64,000 nucleotides of DNA from Trichomonas vaginalis G3 (taxonomy: Eukaryota; Parabasalia; Trichomonadida; Trichomonadidae), in NCBI RefSeq assembly GCF_026262505.1, contig NC_067203.1, forward strand, positions 15,698,392 through 15,762,391. The letters are read 5' to 3'. Within the stretch, counting starts at the first letter, position 1. Every line of letters starts with the position of its first letter. Below the pieces are notes generated by a model that worked only from the letters and a program-made list of their open reading frames with translations, searched no databases and had not been told where the DNA came from. This document shows positions 47,575-58,076 of this stretch, one piece after another. Both the position numbers and the translations under genes were made by a program.

Positions 47575-49818
47575 ATGGATAATCCTGAAGAACAGGAATC
47601 AAGAACCATCACAATTGTAATACACACCAATTCTGATTCGGTTCCTGTTGCGCATTTTTATGAAACAGATGACTACATTCGCGTTCAGTTTGTCGAATTT
47701 ACTCGACATTTTTGGTGTTTTCAGTTAGAGGGTATAATGCCCGATGATGACACATTTCAGATGTGTATATCACCTAGTGTTGGTCCTTCATCATTACTTG
47801 ATCTCTACTTTACTCCAGAACAACCTTTCGTTTTTCATGATTTAACAAAGTCAGAATCATTAATTCCATTCGCGGAATTTAATGAATTTTTCACAAAATC
47901 CATATCTTCGCACTTCTTATCTTTCAATTGGAACAGCGAAGATCCAATTACTTCAATCAAAAACTTTATTCTCGCTTTTGACAATGATTACGTGATTTGG
48001 GCACTTACTTTTATCGCTACACAGCCATGGTGCGCTTTGTTTAATTATAATGAAGATTTTAGTCATTTATTATTGGAATTACTAACTCCATTTATCGAAA
48101 AAAACTTTTACATCGAAGATGTTCCTGCTACAGATCCATTTGATCCATTTGCTTTCTTCAATTTACCAACAGATATTTACCAAAAATCGAAAATTCCACT
48201 TCATCCAACGCAGAAATACGATTCGATCAGTAGATACATAGATGTATTAATGTATATGATCCAAGTACAGCTTGGCGACTTGTTTTCATACATTATTTCA
48301 ACAATTATTGATTTCAGTCAAGATTTTCCATTTACGTCTTATATTCCTCCATTCTACTCAACAAGAAAAATGTATGTAGCAGAAATACAAGCCATAATTA
48401 CGAATTTATACAACAGATTTTTAGATTTGAGCGATGACCAAAGAACGATAGTCATGACTAGGCTTTTCTATACAATCATTGCAATCTACAACGAACAAAT
48501 GACGATAGAACTTAAGCCATATTTCGAATTTGTCGCTCCTGATTACACATTATTCGAAATGATCATCAAACTACGCATGTACGAGAGCTCCGATGTATGT
48601 GCTGAAGCATTAACTGCATTGGTGAAGCAGTTTCCGAAGCAATCAGAGGACCATGACGTTGTAAAAATCGCATCTTCAGATGCAATCGTTCCTGTTGAAT
48701 GGTTGAAGCCTTTCTTTGAGATATTTAATGTTCCTAAAGATAACAGAAACACAATTGCTGAGCAATCATTCGCAAATAGCGTTCCAAAACATATTTCCGA
48801 AAAATTCTTCGAAGTTACAGAATTCGGTGCCTTAATTATGGGCGAAAACAAACATGAGAATGTCGTATTACAGCCTGGAAGTATTGTCCAGCCAACAGCG
48901 GAACTTAAAATTAATTCCATGCTTATGAACTGCGCAATAGCCTTAGATAACAGCGTTTTGACCGAAAGCGCATATGTTCCAAGCTATGCCATCGTTGCTC
49001 CTGCATCAGAAAGGTTCATAAGTAGCTCTGCCAATATTGATAGTCCAATTCGTATCGGCAGAGGCATTACGATACATGACAATGCTGTTATATGCTCCAA
49101 TGTCACCTTAAGTGATGGCTGTTCCATTCAAGAAGGCGCAGTTATCGGAAATGGATCCGTAATCGGCCAAGGAAGTGTTGTAAAGAAAGGTGAAGTGGTC
49201 ACTCCTTTATTTACTGTTCCCCCTGGATTTAATTATTCAGAAGATATAATCGAAGACTGTCACAAACTTCCGATGGTGATATCTATCCGAGGAACATGCT
49301 TCGCCAAGCAACATTCGTGTGCAGGAATTGATGAGGTTCTTGCAGACTGTGGTGCTGACATGTATTCAGTTGTCAGAGGCTACATGAAACTTATGTCAGA
49401 TTATCCAGTAGAATTTGGCCGCCAAATTTCAAAGTTACCCCCTGTAGTTACTCATGATGAGATTGTTGACGTATTCGGCGGAAGAACTCTGTCTCTGGCT
49501 CTTTCTTACTGGGATTCTGGTTCTGAAGGCGAATGGACGAATTTAATTAAGAATGCAGCCACAATTGCAGCTGATGAGTTCGAGGTGGCATTCGAAGACT
49601 TTGAATTACCGAATACTGGACCTTTCTTACTCAAAATCAGTGAAAGAATTAAAGAATTTATTGAAAAGGGAATTGATCAGAAGATAGTGATGGAATTGAA
49701 GAAGACTATATTCGACACATGCGATGAACTCATGGTTAGACTTAGTTTAGTGACTGATTCAAAAGATTTCAAGATTAATGAATATTTAGAGAAAATTGTT
49801 ATGTTAACAAAAAAGTAA
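47575..49818 (+). CDS. Large protein with C-terminal left-handed beta-helix (hexapeptide) domain, unknown role
   Basis: A 747-residue protein. ATG at 47575 is used (the codon before it is GTG). Residues ~1-130 are beta-rich, with an acidic clamp-like segment (VAHFYETDDYIRVQFVEFTR). Residues ~130-430 are helical and HEAT-like. Around ~488-545 hexapeptide repeats form a left-handed parallel beta-helix (IRIGRGITIHDNAVICSNVT, SDGCSIQEGAVIGNGSVIGQ, GSVVKKGEVV). Residues ~560-747 are helical. Such beta-helices occur in eIF2B gamma/epsilon, dynactin p25/p27 and acyltransferases. No nucleotidyltransferase motif (GxGTRLxP) precedes it, which argues against eIF2B. I do not recognise the whole protein. 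Confidence 0.7.
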   Translation: MDNPEEQESRTITIVIHTNSDSVPVAHFYETDDYIRVQFVEFTRHFWCFQLEGIMPDDDTFQMCISPSVGPSSLLDLYFTPEQPFVFHDLTKSESLIPFAEFNEFFTKSISSHFLSFNWNSEDPITSIKNFILAFDNDYVIWALTFIATQPWCALFNYNEDFSHLLLELLTPFIEKNFYIEDVPATDPFDPFAFFNLPTDIYQKSKIPLHPTQKYDSISRYIDVLMYMIQVQLGDLFSYIISTIIDFSQDFPFTSYIPPFYSTRKMYVAEIQAIITNLYNRFLDLSDDQRTIVMTRLFYTIIAIYNEQMTIELKPYFEFVAPDYTLFEMIIKLRMYESSDVCAEALTALVKQFPKQSEDHDVVKIASSDAIVPVEWLKPFFEIFNVPKDNRNTIAEQSFANSVPKHISEKFFEVTEFGALIMGENKHENVVLQPGSIVQPTAELKINSMLMNCAIALDNSVLTESAYVPSYAIVAPASERFISSSANIDSPIRIGRGITIHDNAVICSNVTLSDGCSIQEGAVIGNGSVIGQGSVVKKGEVVTPLFTVPPGFNYSEDIIEDCHKLPMVISIRGTCFAKQHSCAGIDEVLADCGADMYSVVRGYMKLMSDYPVEFGRQISKLPPVVTHDEIVDVFGGRTLSLALSYWDSGSEGEWTNLIKNAATIAADEFEVAFEDFELPNTGPFLLKISERIKEFIEKGIDQKIVMELKKTIFDTCDELMVRLSLVTDSKDFKINEYLEKIVMLTKK

Positions 49819-50154
49819 TATAAAGCTTTTATAAATATTATTTGATTGCTCTAATTTTTTAAGAGAAACACCCCAGATTGAATATGAAAATTTGCTGAGC
49901 ATTAGAAAATATGGAGTGTATGAGCATATATTGTTTAGGATTGTATCATGTTTAATTGGTAGAGTGAGTATTTATTAGTTATACGCTCATAAACTGCTAG
50001 ATTTATTCGTGGAAATCAAAATTTTGAAAATAAAAAAGTTATCGATGTGAAGTGAATTACAAAGAATTTGAAAATGAGTGTATAACTATAGAGTGCACAA
50101 TTTAATGATTGGATATTTTGGTGGTTTTATTTTACAAAAAGAATTCTGTGTAAA
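49819..50154. other. Intergenic, nothing seen
   Basis: 336 bp between two plus-strand genes. It includes AACTGCTAGATTTATTC near 49990, also present near 52965; the significance is unknown. Confidence 0.4.
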
Positions 50155-51561
50155 ATGAAGAAAGGAAGTTCGCCAACAAAATCTCCTGGCAAGCGCTCAC
50201 AAATTCCTGTACGCAGGAAAAAGGAGGAAGTTCCTAAATCTGAAATATCTGAATTCAAGGTGATGACATTTGCTGTTTCAACACTTTTCAATGCAGGCTT
50301 TGAAGAAGTCACGATTACACCTTCGAAGAGCTTTACTGAAATCGATCCAAAAGAATATAACACTGTTTTTGCTCAAAAAGTCAAAGAATGCCAAAAAATT
50401 TGTGATTTTAGTATCGGAGTTAAAGATGTTGTCGCTAAAAAGACTAAATCAGATCTTCTCAAAGATATCATGACCGCATTCGATTCACCTGAAATCATGC
50501 ATCTTCTTACTCCTTCTTCTTACGAAAAATATTTCAAAATGGTAACTAAAAATATTTGCCGTCCAATGCCGCAGATCAAAATAGTATCTCCATTAGATGT
50601 TGACGATCAAGTCCAGGATACTGCATGGCCTCATTTATTTTTAGTTTATAAAACATTGAATACTTTAATGGAATCTAATAATGTTCCAACATGCAACAAC
50701 AAGAATTTAGTACAAGCATTAGTTTCTAATTGCTGCGGACCCGATGATCGTGAGAGATTTGCTTGTAAAGATATTTTAAGGAAAATGTACTCAAAATGTC
50801 CTAATTTACAACAATTGATATTACGTGCTGTTGTATCCCAATTCCAAACTAAGCAATGCTCAGCTGATTTATTAGAGTTTTTCGGCAAAGTTGTTGCTGG
50901 ATACCAAGCACCGCTTACCGCTGAACAGATATCGACTTACAAGAACGCTGTACTATTCCTCCATAGCTCTCCCAACTTCCTGAAGTTCTGTCTTAATTTA
51001 TTACAAGTTATAAATCAACATATTAAGTTAGACCCTTCACTTTATGAACCAACGATCGAATATATAATATCTCATTGGCCTTCATTAAGTATTCGCAAGC
51101 AGATTCTCATGCTGAGCGAAGTTGAAGGATTATTCCTCGGATTTCCAAAATTATTAAATGAAAGATCATCTAAACTCGTTTTTACACTGTTATCTGAATT
51201 GATAACACAACCGAACATTGATTTGTCCGAGACATCTTGCAATGTAATTATTGGACCTGCTCTTGAAGAAGCATTACTTGCATTCACCCCTCTCGCTCAT
51301 AAGATCCTTGATGAGCAACTTCTCAGCGTCGCCAGAAACCATTGGAATGATTTTGTCAGAGATGACTCAAAACTTGCACTTCAAATGATGTCTGACATCG
51401 ACAATGACTTGCTAGAAGAGACTCTCAATAATTCAAAGGATACAAAGAAGAGGAAGAAAGCAAATAATCTTATTTGGAAGACTAATTGGGCAAAAGTCTT
51501 CGAAACAGCAAAGAGTAGAGATAACAACATCCAAGGACCTAATCTCGAACTGTTCCTTTAA
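50155..51561 (+). CDS. Protein phosphatase 2A regulatory subunit, B56 (B') family
   Basis: A 468-residue protein with a short basic N-terminus (KKGSSPTKSPGKRSQIPVRR). From ~95 to ~455 the B56 helical repeat domain is recognisable: QDTAWPHLFLVYKTLNTLME, LVSNCCGPDDRERFACKDIL then RKMYSKCP (family: LFDSEDPRERDFLKTxLHRIYGKF), LLEFFGKVVAGYQAPLTAEQ (family: [20 protein letters not shown]), IEYIISHWPSLSIRKQILML and EVEGLFL. B56 subunits direct PP2A to LxxIxE-containing substrates. The tail is lysine-rich, with a helical NLIWKTNWAKVFETAK end. Single intronless ORF. Confidence 0.92.
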   Translation: MKKGSSPTKSPGKRSQIPVRRKKEEVPKSEISEFKVMTFAVSTLFNAGFEEVTITPSKSFTEIDPKEYNTVFAQKVKECQKICDFSIGVKDVVAKKTKSDLLKDIMTAFDSPEIMHLLTPSSYEKYFKMVTKNICRPMPQIKIVSPLDVDDQVQDTAWPHLFLVYKTLNTLMESNNVPTCNNKNLVQALVSNCCGPDDRERFACKDILRKMYSKCPNLQQLILRAVVSQFQTKQCSADLLEFFGKVVAGYQAPLTAEQISTYKNAVLFLHSSPNFLKFCLNLLQVINQHIKLDPSLYEPTIEYIISHWPSLSIRKQILMLSEVEGLFLGFPKLLNERSSKLVFTLLSELITQPNIDLSETSCNVIIGPALEEALLAFTPLAHKILDEQLLSVARNHWNDFVRDDSKLALQMMSDIDNDLLEETLNNSKDTKKRKKANNLIWKTNWAKVFETAKSRDNNIQGPNLELFL

Positions 51562-52079
51562 CATTAATTCGCTAATAATAATTTATTTTTTTGTTTCTAT
51601 TCTATTCATGATAAATTAAAGCATATTGTTTTTATATTGCTAAACTAACTTTTTCTCATCAAACATTTAAGATTTTAAAAATTCAAATTCAATTGTGCGT
51701 TATTATATATATATGAAGCAAAAATCTTTCCAGCTTAAGATCTCTGAGTATAATATTTAACATGTGTAAGTATTTCGGGTTGTATTTTGACAGATGATCT
51801 CTTTATAATTTTGAAATTATTAATAAAATCTTTAGGAAACTCAGTCCATTAGTGAGTATTAAGCAATTACACTTACATATATAATATTTCATTTTAATTG
51901 AAGGTTTGAAATCATTCCAAAGTTATGATATTTATTTTAAACTTAAATCATAGACAGTATTGGATGTAAGTGACATGAATAATACTTTAAATTTTAGCTT
52001 TCGTGGATGGATTAAATTTGTATTGCTTTAAATCGATATAATGATATTTTTATTTCCTCGGTGATTCTTTCTGACATTA
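51562..52079. other. Convergent intergenic region, nothing seen
   Basis: 518 bp between the 3' ends of the B56 and C2 genes. No structure recognised. Confidence 0.5.
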
Positions 52080-52484
52080 TCAAGCCGATGGCTGGTTCGC
52101 AGGGCAGAAAGGCCTTACATCATAGTTATCGATATGAATCAAAAGATGTAAGCTGCATTTCATCTTTGCAGACTTGAGTTGTTCGCAATCAAACCATTTA
52201 TCGATAACTGTTCCAGGTTTAATGAGATTAATGTGGAACGTTAACTTGGCAAAGTCTTCATCAGTAGTCATATCGCGATCTGAAACAATAAGAGTGAGAA
52301 TATCATTTTGGTTTTGAATTGGGAACTGAAATGTTTCATTCCAAACAGGATTCAGAGTATTTTCCTTCACACCTGTTTTATATCTCTTTGAACCAAATGT
52401 TAATGCAACATAAGCATCGCACGAACCAATAATATCCATCTTTGGAACGTTTTTGGCTTCGATGATCTTAATGTTTAGTTGCAT
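52080..52484 (-). CDS. Single C2-domain protein, calcium/phospholipid-binding type
   Basis: A 134-residue protein that is essentially one C2 domain: LNIKIIEAKNVPKMDIIGSC, DAYVALTFG, TLNPVWNETFQFPI, LTLIVSDRDMTTDEDFAKLT. All five calcium-ligand aspartates are present (D17, D23, D69, D71, D77), so calcium-dependent membrane binding is expected. The ~30-residue tail (IDNYDVRPFCPANQPSA) has no membrane anchor. Small free-standing C2 proteins are common in trichomonads. Confidence 0.9.
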   Translation of the reverse strand: MQLNIKIIEAKNVPKMDIIGSCDAYVALTFGSKRYKTGVKENTLNPVWNETFQFPIQNQNDILTLIVSDRDMTTDEDFAKLTFHINLIKPGTVIDKWFDCEQLKSAKMKCSLHLLIHIDNYDVRPFCPANQPSA

Positions 52485-53039
52485 TTAGTAATAAATATTT
52501 TGAATACATTACATAAAAACTATCATTTTTTATTCAAAAAATGACAAAATGTAAAAATTGTAAAAAAAAAAAGATATTATATGTTGAGTAAAATACCATC
52601 TGGCCTGGCGCCTCATATAATATTATTTTAATACTTGTAAAATACATGATATAAATTTGTTATTACCCTCAAGCGAAATGCCACTAAGTGAGTCATATCT
52701 TTTACACTGCATCATGCAAAGAACTCTGCTTCATAGCTGAAACATCCGAATTTGGTTTTGAGCGAAATCTTTTAATGGCAGATTCCTTATTTTCCCAATT
52801 GCGAAATCAGAATATTTTGCCTTTTAAAAAGATATTATAAAAAGCCAAAAAACCGGTGAATAAGCACGTTCAAAAAAACTAACAATTTATTCTATGAGTC
52901 ATCTCAATTTATTTACAACTATCTTAATTTCATCATAAATATTGCTTGCCCTATGCAACTGCTAGATTTATTCATGTCATGTAAACGATACAATTGATAA
53001 GTAAATTTCGAAAAATTCGATTACATCCACTTAAAAAAA
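52485..53039. promoter_or_regulatory. Divergent upstream region of surface gene A, with a module shared with surface gene B
   Basis: TCTATGAG(T/A)CATCTCAATTTATTT with ACAA close behind occurs at 52891 and again at 57954, about 149 and 123 bp before the ATGs of the two surface paralogs. Both ATGs are also preceded by TTTCGAAAAATT. The region also holds an imperfect hairpin (ATATTATATGTTGAG / CTCATATAATATT, about 52573-52624). Confidence 0.5.
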
Positions 53040-56000
53040 ATGTTTCCGCTTCTACCAGCATATTTGTTAGCAATTACTATTGATGACCCAAAAGTTCGGG
53101 AATTATGCCCAAATGGCATGATCACTACAAAAAAAGAATATGCTCTTTCCTCTAGTACTCCATTTCTATGTCTTTATGGTAATTATGCCTTTGCTGCAAA
53201 AAGCGGACATAGATTTAAAGCAACTTATTTATATCATTCAAGTACAGGTAGTACTGGACAAGATTATATGTTAGACCCTTTTATGATTGTTGGTGATCAA
53301 AACTGGGTACCAGTCATTAGACTCACATACATTACTAATGTAGCATATGTCAATTGCATTAATTTGGCAAGTTCATCCTATACAAATAAAGCTATTCGTC
53401 GTTATGAAATTTTTACAACAATTGCTAAAATTAACAAGCGCTTCATTTATGAACATTGTCCAGATTATACAGACTATTACGCAATTACTGCTGCACATTC
53501 GCAGGATCCAAAGTTTACCCTATCTATTACAGATTATGTTACATATACATCAGAACCTACTAATGATCCGACCTTTCGAACAGATGGTTACTTCCATCAA
53601 GGTTTAATTCCATACTGCAGATATTTATGCGAATTACAAATCGATGAAGAACCAAATTCATGGCGTGAACCCTATTTTGAAGACAATCTATGGCTCTGTG
53701 TTCCTACGCAAAAGGGTGCATACAGTAAGCAACAAGTACAAGATTACACCAACCAACAACCTAATTATTTCTTAGATCCAGATTCACAACTTGACGAAAC
53801 AAAAATTTTCACAAGCGGTTATGGTCCATGGTATTTAACTGAAGGACAAATAGAAGGGTGTAACAGTTTTAATACACTTGATTATTTCACAGGACCATAC
53901 ACTTCTGGAACAGTTCATACAATTAAAACAGGTGAGTCATTATGCATGTTTGGTGGTGTTGCAGTTGCATCAGATCAACCTATTAAAGCAGTCTACAAAT
54001 ACTTTAATTCTACAGATATCACTGTAGAAAGATATTCTGATAGATATAATGGTTTCGAATATGTAGGAGTTCATCAATTACAGTTCGAAGAAAACTAACA
54101 TGAAATTGACGATCCATTCATGTTCACATTCAATCAGAGAATAATACACTCCGATGTAGATGTTACAGAACATCCTTTTGCTCTCCCAAATATACCTCTC
54201 ATTAAAATTACAGCTAAAGATCCATCTCAAACTGTTAAAATTCAATTTGTAAAACTGACACCACCAGATACACCAGTTTTGAATGAAACCGAAACCGTTA
54301 TTGTATCTCAAAGAAATGTCACATTATTCTCAACAATGACTTCTTCAAATGAACAATATCTTAATTATATTGTATACAATTTACCACAAACAAATGATTC
54401 GGCACCATCTAATAATTATTTCAGGAACTATACATGCAATCAAATTATTTCATTTTTACCAAATATGGTCTATCTCAAACCTAAATTCAGTACAAGTGCT
54501 TTCAATTGTACAGTAGATAGATTTGGAAATCTCAATTATGTATATTCAGTTCCACTTAGCCCATCATTTAAATATGATGGAATTATATCAGATATGTTAA
54601 CCCTGACAAAAACTCTAATTCCTGGTCAAGAAGAAAAAGAATATTTGTTTGAAAAAGATAAGGCTTATGTTATTCCATCAGAAGTCGGAGTTTATACCAA
54701 AGAAAAACTTGAAAATTACACACAAGAAAATAAACCAAATGAAGTTCATTTTGATCCACCAAAGTTTAACATAGAAGAACCATGTTCACTTAGATTTGAT
54801 CAATTCTATGAATATGATATAACAGATAAATACATGCGCCTTCCTTATGCAGCATCAAAGATATTCACTCTTGGTCCTAATGTATACAAATGTCTCTACG
54901 GAAACTACATCTTAGAATCCAAAGACGAATTCACTGCATTAATTACTACATATGCTCGTGATGAAACAAAAGGAATTATAGTAAAGAATGTCACAAAAGT
55001 TGATAATCCTTTCATGATTTCTGATAACGATTTAATCTTTTCTGAACAAAAATCAATCAAATTAATATGCAAGGATCAATCTAAGGAATGTAAGATACAA
55101 ATTGTATCATTTAAGCCACCATCAAATATAACAAATACTGAAGAAGTTGTTACATCTGTTTTCACAACGAAATCTAATGCAGATTTCGGATTTGAAATTA
55201 AATATGGAGACGTAAACAGTTTCTACACATTTACAGTTCATAGTCCAGTTCCTGTTGAAGTTTCACGACTTGCTAGTAATGATGAAGCAGTTGCATTTAT
55301 GACAAACAAAGATGGAAGTGCAACAAATAAAATCATTGGTAATGATGTTACATTATTCTACACTACACAAATTGTTTGTTCTCTTTGTGATAATCCATCA
55401 GGCAAAACAAGTTCTAAAGCATCAACCTACAATGTAAATCTTACTATTCGTGAAACAGCAACTAGTTCAGAAGATGTCGAAGCAGAAGATGATTTGTTTG
55501 AGAAAGATCAAACATATGCATTTCCATATGAAGGCGGTGTTTACAGCAAAGAAGAAATTGTTGAATATACTAAAAAGAATGGAATTAAAGCACGTGAAAT
55601 AGAAGTAAAATCTAATAATGGATCCACTGTTGGAATCATTGTAGGAATTGTTATTGCAATAGTTATTATTGCTGCCATTGTTGTAATAGTAATAATCGTA
55701 ATTAAGAGAAAGAAATCTAAGGAACAATCAAATATGTGCGAACTTGAAAATTGTTCCAGTAGCCATAAAGATACAAATAAAAATAAAAAGGATGAAGAGT
55801 TAAGTGAATCAAGCAAAAATAAAAAGGATGAAGAGTTAAGTGAATCAAGCAAAAATAAAAAGGATGAAGAGTTAAGTGAATCAAGCAAAAATAAAAAGGA
55901 TGAAGAGTTAAGTGAATCAAGCAAAAATAAAAAAGATGAAGAGTTAAGTGAATCAAGTAAACATAAACACTCAAAGAAGCATAAAAAGAATAAGGATTTA

Positions 56001-56102
56001 AGTGATTACAGTAGGCACAAATATTCAAGTGATGAAGGGAGCAAAAGCTATTCAGTTTCAGAAAGAATTTATTCAGACTCCGAAAAAATCTACTCTGACT
56101 GA
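53040..56102 (+). pseudogene. Type-I membrane surface protein A (tandem paralog), one in-frame stop
   Basis: A 1020-codon frame from ATG 53040 with a single TAA at 54096-54098; the paralog has Gln at that place (QLQFEEN-Q-HEIEDPF). Plan: short signal peptide (MFPLLPAYLLAIT), three related ~250-residue extracellular domains (each with C-LYGNY or C-FGGV, DPFM and a beta-rich body) separated by a hinge motif of the type LFEKDxxYVxPxxxGVYTKE, then a transmembrane helix at ~863-890, a basic stop-transfer (KRKKSK) and a cytosolic tail with five exact 12-residue repeats NKKDEELSESSK. It ends YSDSEKIYSD. I do not recognise a named family. It could still yield the 352-residue N-terminal part. Confidence 0.78.
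55782..55961 (+). repeat. 36-bp in-frame tandem repeat, five copies, in the tail of surface protein A
   Basis: Encodes NKKDEELSESSK five times and is nearly identical at the DNA level, so it expanded recently. The tail of paralog B instead has a 72-bp repeat around LESVSSSRKHSKKHKE. Confidence 0.95.
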
Positions 56103-56568
56103 AGGTAATATTATAATATTGTTCAAGAAATAAAGTAAATTTTTATTACAAGCCATTTTTTAACTATATAGATGAGAGATGTTATTCGACCGATGGGTGG
56201 TGTGGGGGTCGCGTAACATTGAGGTTTTAACCGTTTTATTTCAATATTGAGAGATTTATCCCTTCATGAAAGGCAAGTTTGTTGAACTTATTTACAAAAC
56301 GATGAAATTTGTCAAATTTAACTGAAAACTTATAAATGGCGATTATTGCTTATAAATTAAATAAATGTTTAAATAAGTTTACATTTATCCTTAACTTACA
56401 ATAATAAACCAAAATTTCAATAAATTTCAGAAATTCTATTCAAAATCCAAACTTTATCATCTGAAATTTTAACAAATATATGTAGAAATAGAAAGCAACT
56501 CCAATTGTACCTAACCACATCTTCAAATTACAATTAAAAAGAAAGTAGATTTTGGAAATTTGTATTAT
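56103..56568. other. 3' flank of surface gene A with a GC-rich hairpin
   Basis: TGTTATTCGACC (56180-56191) pairs with GGTCGCGTAACA (56207-56218): 11 of 12 pairs including one G-U, around a G-rich 15-nt loop. The rest is AT-rich without genes. Confidence 0.6.
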
Positions 56569-56577
56569 CTATATTAT

Positions 56578-57644
56578 AGGGATTTAAAAACGGTTTCGCC
56601 AAATGGCGAATTGCTGAAAATTCGCTAACTCAGCCTGATTTTTTCGAATTCGGCGAACTCAAAAAGTGACATAATTTATACTGAATCTCGCTATAATCAT
56701 TGATAATTTTTGCATATGTCAAATAGTTACAGTATGTTTATAACTTTATTTTGTATAGTCATGATGCTCATGATAACCATTTTGAATTTAAGTGAATAAT
56801 TTACAGATTCAAGGCGTCAATACTTGTTTTTGGAAACTTATCATATAACTTCAAATATCTTAATACAGTACCATGCAAATACTGTAATGACTTCTCGTGT
56901 TTTTTAGATAATCTCGGTAATATCTTTTATTTATCTCATTATATTGATAAGTTTCTTCACAATATCATAAAGGAAGAGATTCCAAATAATATTAATAATA
57001 TTAAGTATTAGTGTGCGGAAAAGGCAACAATATATTTCATTCAAATTTTTCAAATTAAAACCATGCCATTTCTTAAAGCGCACATCAAAACTGTTTATGT
57101 TATGAGTAATAATTTATAACGAACTTAATCATAAAGTTATTATTTTTGAATTCAAAATTATTCTGATTAGTTAGTATGAGAATAAATTGTTATGATTTAA
57201 TCAAAATAACAACAAGAAAAGCTAATTTTGCAATCAGCATAATGAAATGCAAAACCAAAAAAAATAATAATTTTTAATCGAGAACAAATATGAACTTTAT
57301 TGTCATAATATATATATTCATCAAATATATTTTGCAAATTGATAAGAAAAATGGAAACATAATATTGGCCTTAACGTCTTCGCCAAATTGCGAATTCGCC
57401 ATTTTGTAAAGTAAAATTGAGAGGAAAATGATAATCCCAAAATAAAAATAGTAGACCCTATCTTAAAATCATGAAGATTATCGCACAATAAAAATGTTAG
57501 ACCCTTTATTAATAAAAAACGAGAATTCCACAAAATAAAAATAACGGACCCTTTTATATGGTTTGGAAATTGAAAAATGGCGAATTCGCCAAAAAATTAG
57601 AAGTGGCGCAATTCGCCATTTTGCGAACTTTTTTTTAAATCCCT
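56578..57644. mobile_element. Non-autonomous MULE-like DNA transposon, 1067 bp
   Basis: The ends AGGGATTTAAAAA...AAATGGCGAATTGC are inverted repeats (about 32 of 37 positions match). They are flanked by CTATATTAT (56569-56577) and ATATATTAT (57645-57653), a 9-bp duplication with one mismatch. Clusters of TTCGCC/GGCGAA words near both ends resemble binding sites. Near the right end three degenerate ~55-bp repeats share ATAAAAAT...GACCCT. It contains no ORF of note and lies between the two surface-protein paralogs. Superfamily inferred from duplication length and ends. Confidence 0.78.
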
Positions 57645-57653
57645 ATATATTAT

Positions 57654-58076
57654 TAAATACTTGCTACCACAATCTTGTTGCTGAATGTAATTTCTTTCAT
57701 CTGAATTTTATTTATATATTGAGTAAATCCTATTTGTACTGTATTACCTTATAATTCTACTTCAATAATATAGCGAAATAAGATAATATTGACTTCAAAA
57801 ACGAGTCAAAATCATTACATGTTGTGATACAAATTGAAAACATATCGGTTTGAAAATTTGCAGGGTCAAATTCTAAAAAATCGATTTGATTCATAAACTG
57901 CTACAAATTATAGTTCCAGCCAGAAATGTGTCACTTTTAAAAAATTCGATCGTTCTATGAGACATCTCAATTTATTTTACAATTTCTTACATTTTGCAAT
58001 TATCTAAAATTCTTTGTGATATGTTTAATAATAATGATTTCGAAAAATTGAAGAATGTCAAAAAAATTTAAAAAAA
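57654..58076. promoter_or_regulatory. Upstream region of surface gene B, with shared module
   Basis: Carries GTCACTTTT (57930-57938) and TCTATGAGACATCTCAATTT at 57954, the latter matching the region before gene A. The ATG at 58077 follows a TTTCGAAAAATTGAAGAA stretch. Confidence 0.5.

Noticed and set aside
54096-54119. Spliceosomal introns at the interruptions of the surface and ankyrin genes
   Set aside because: The frame is continuous across each stop with no GT...AG insert or trichomonad-type ACTAACACACAG branch/acceptor signal.
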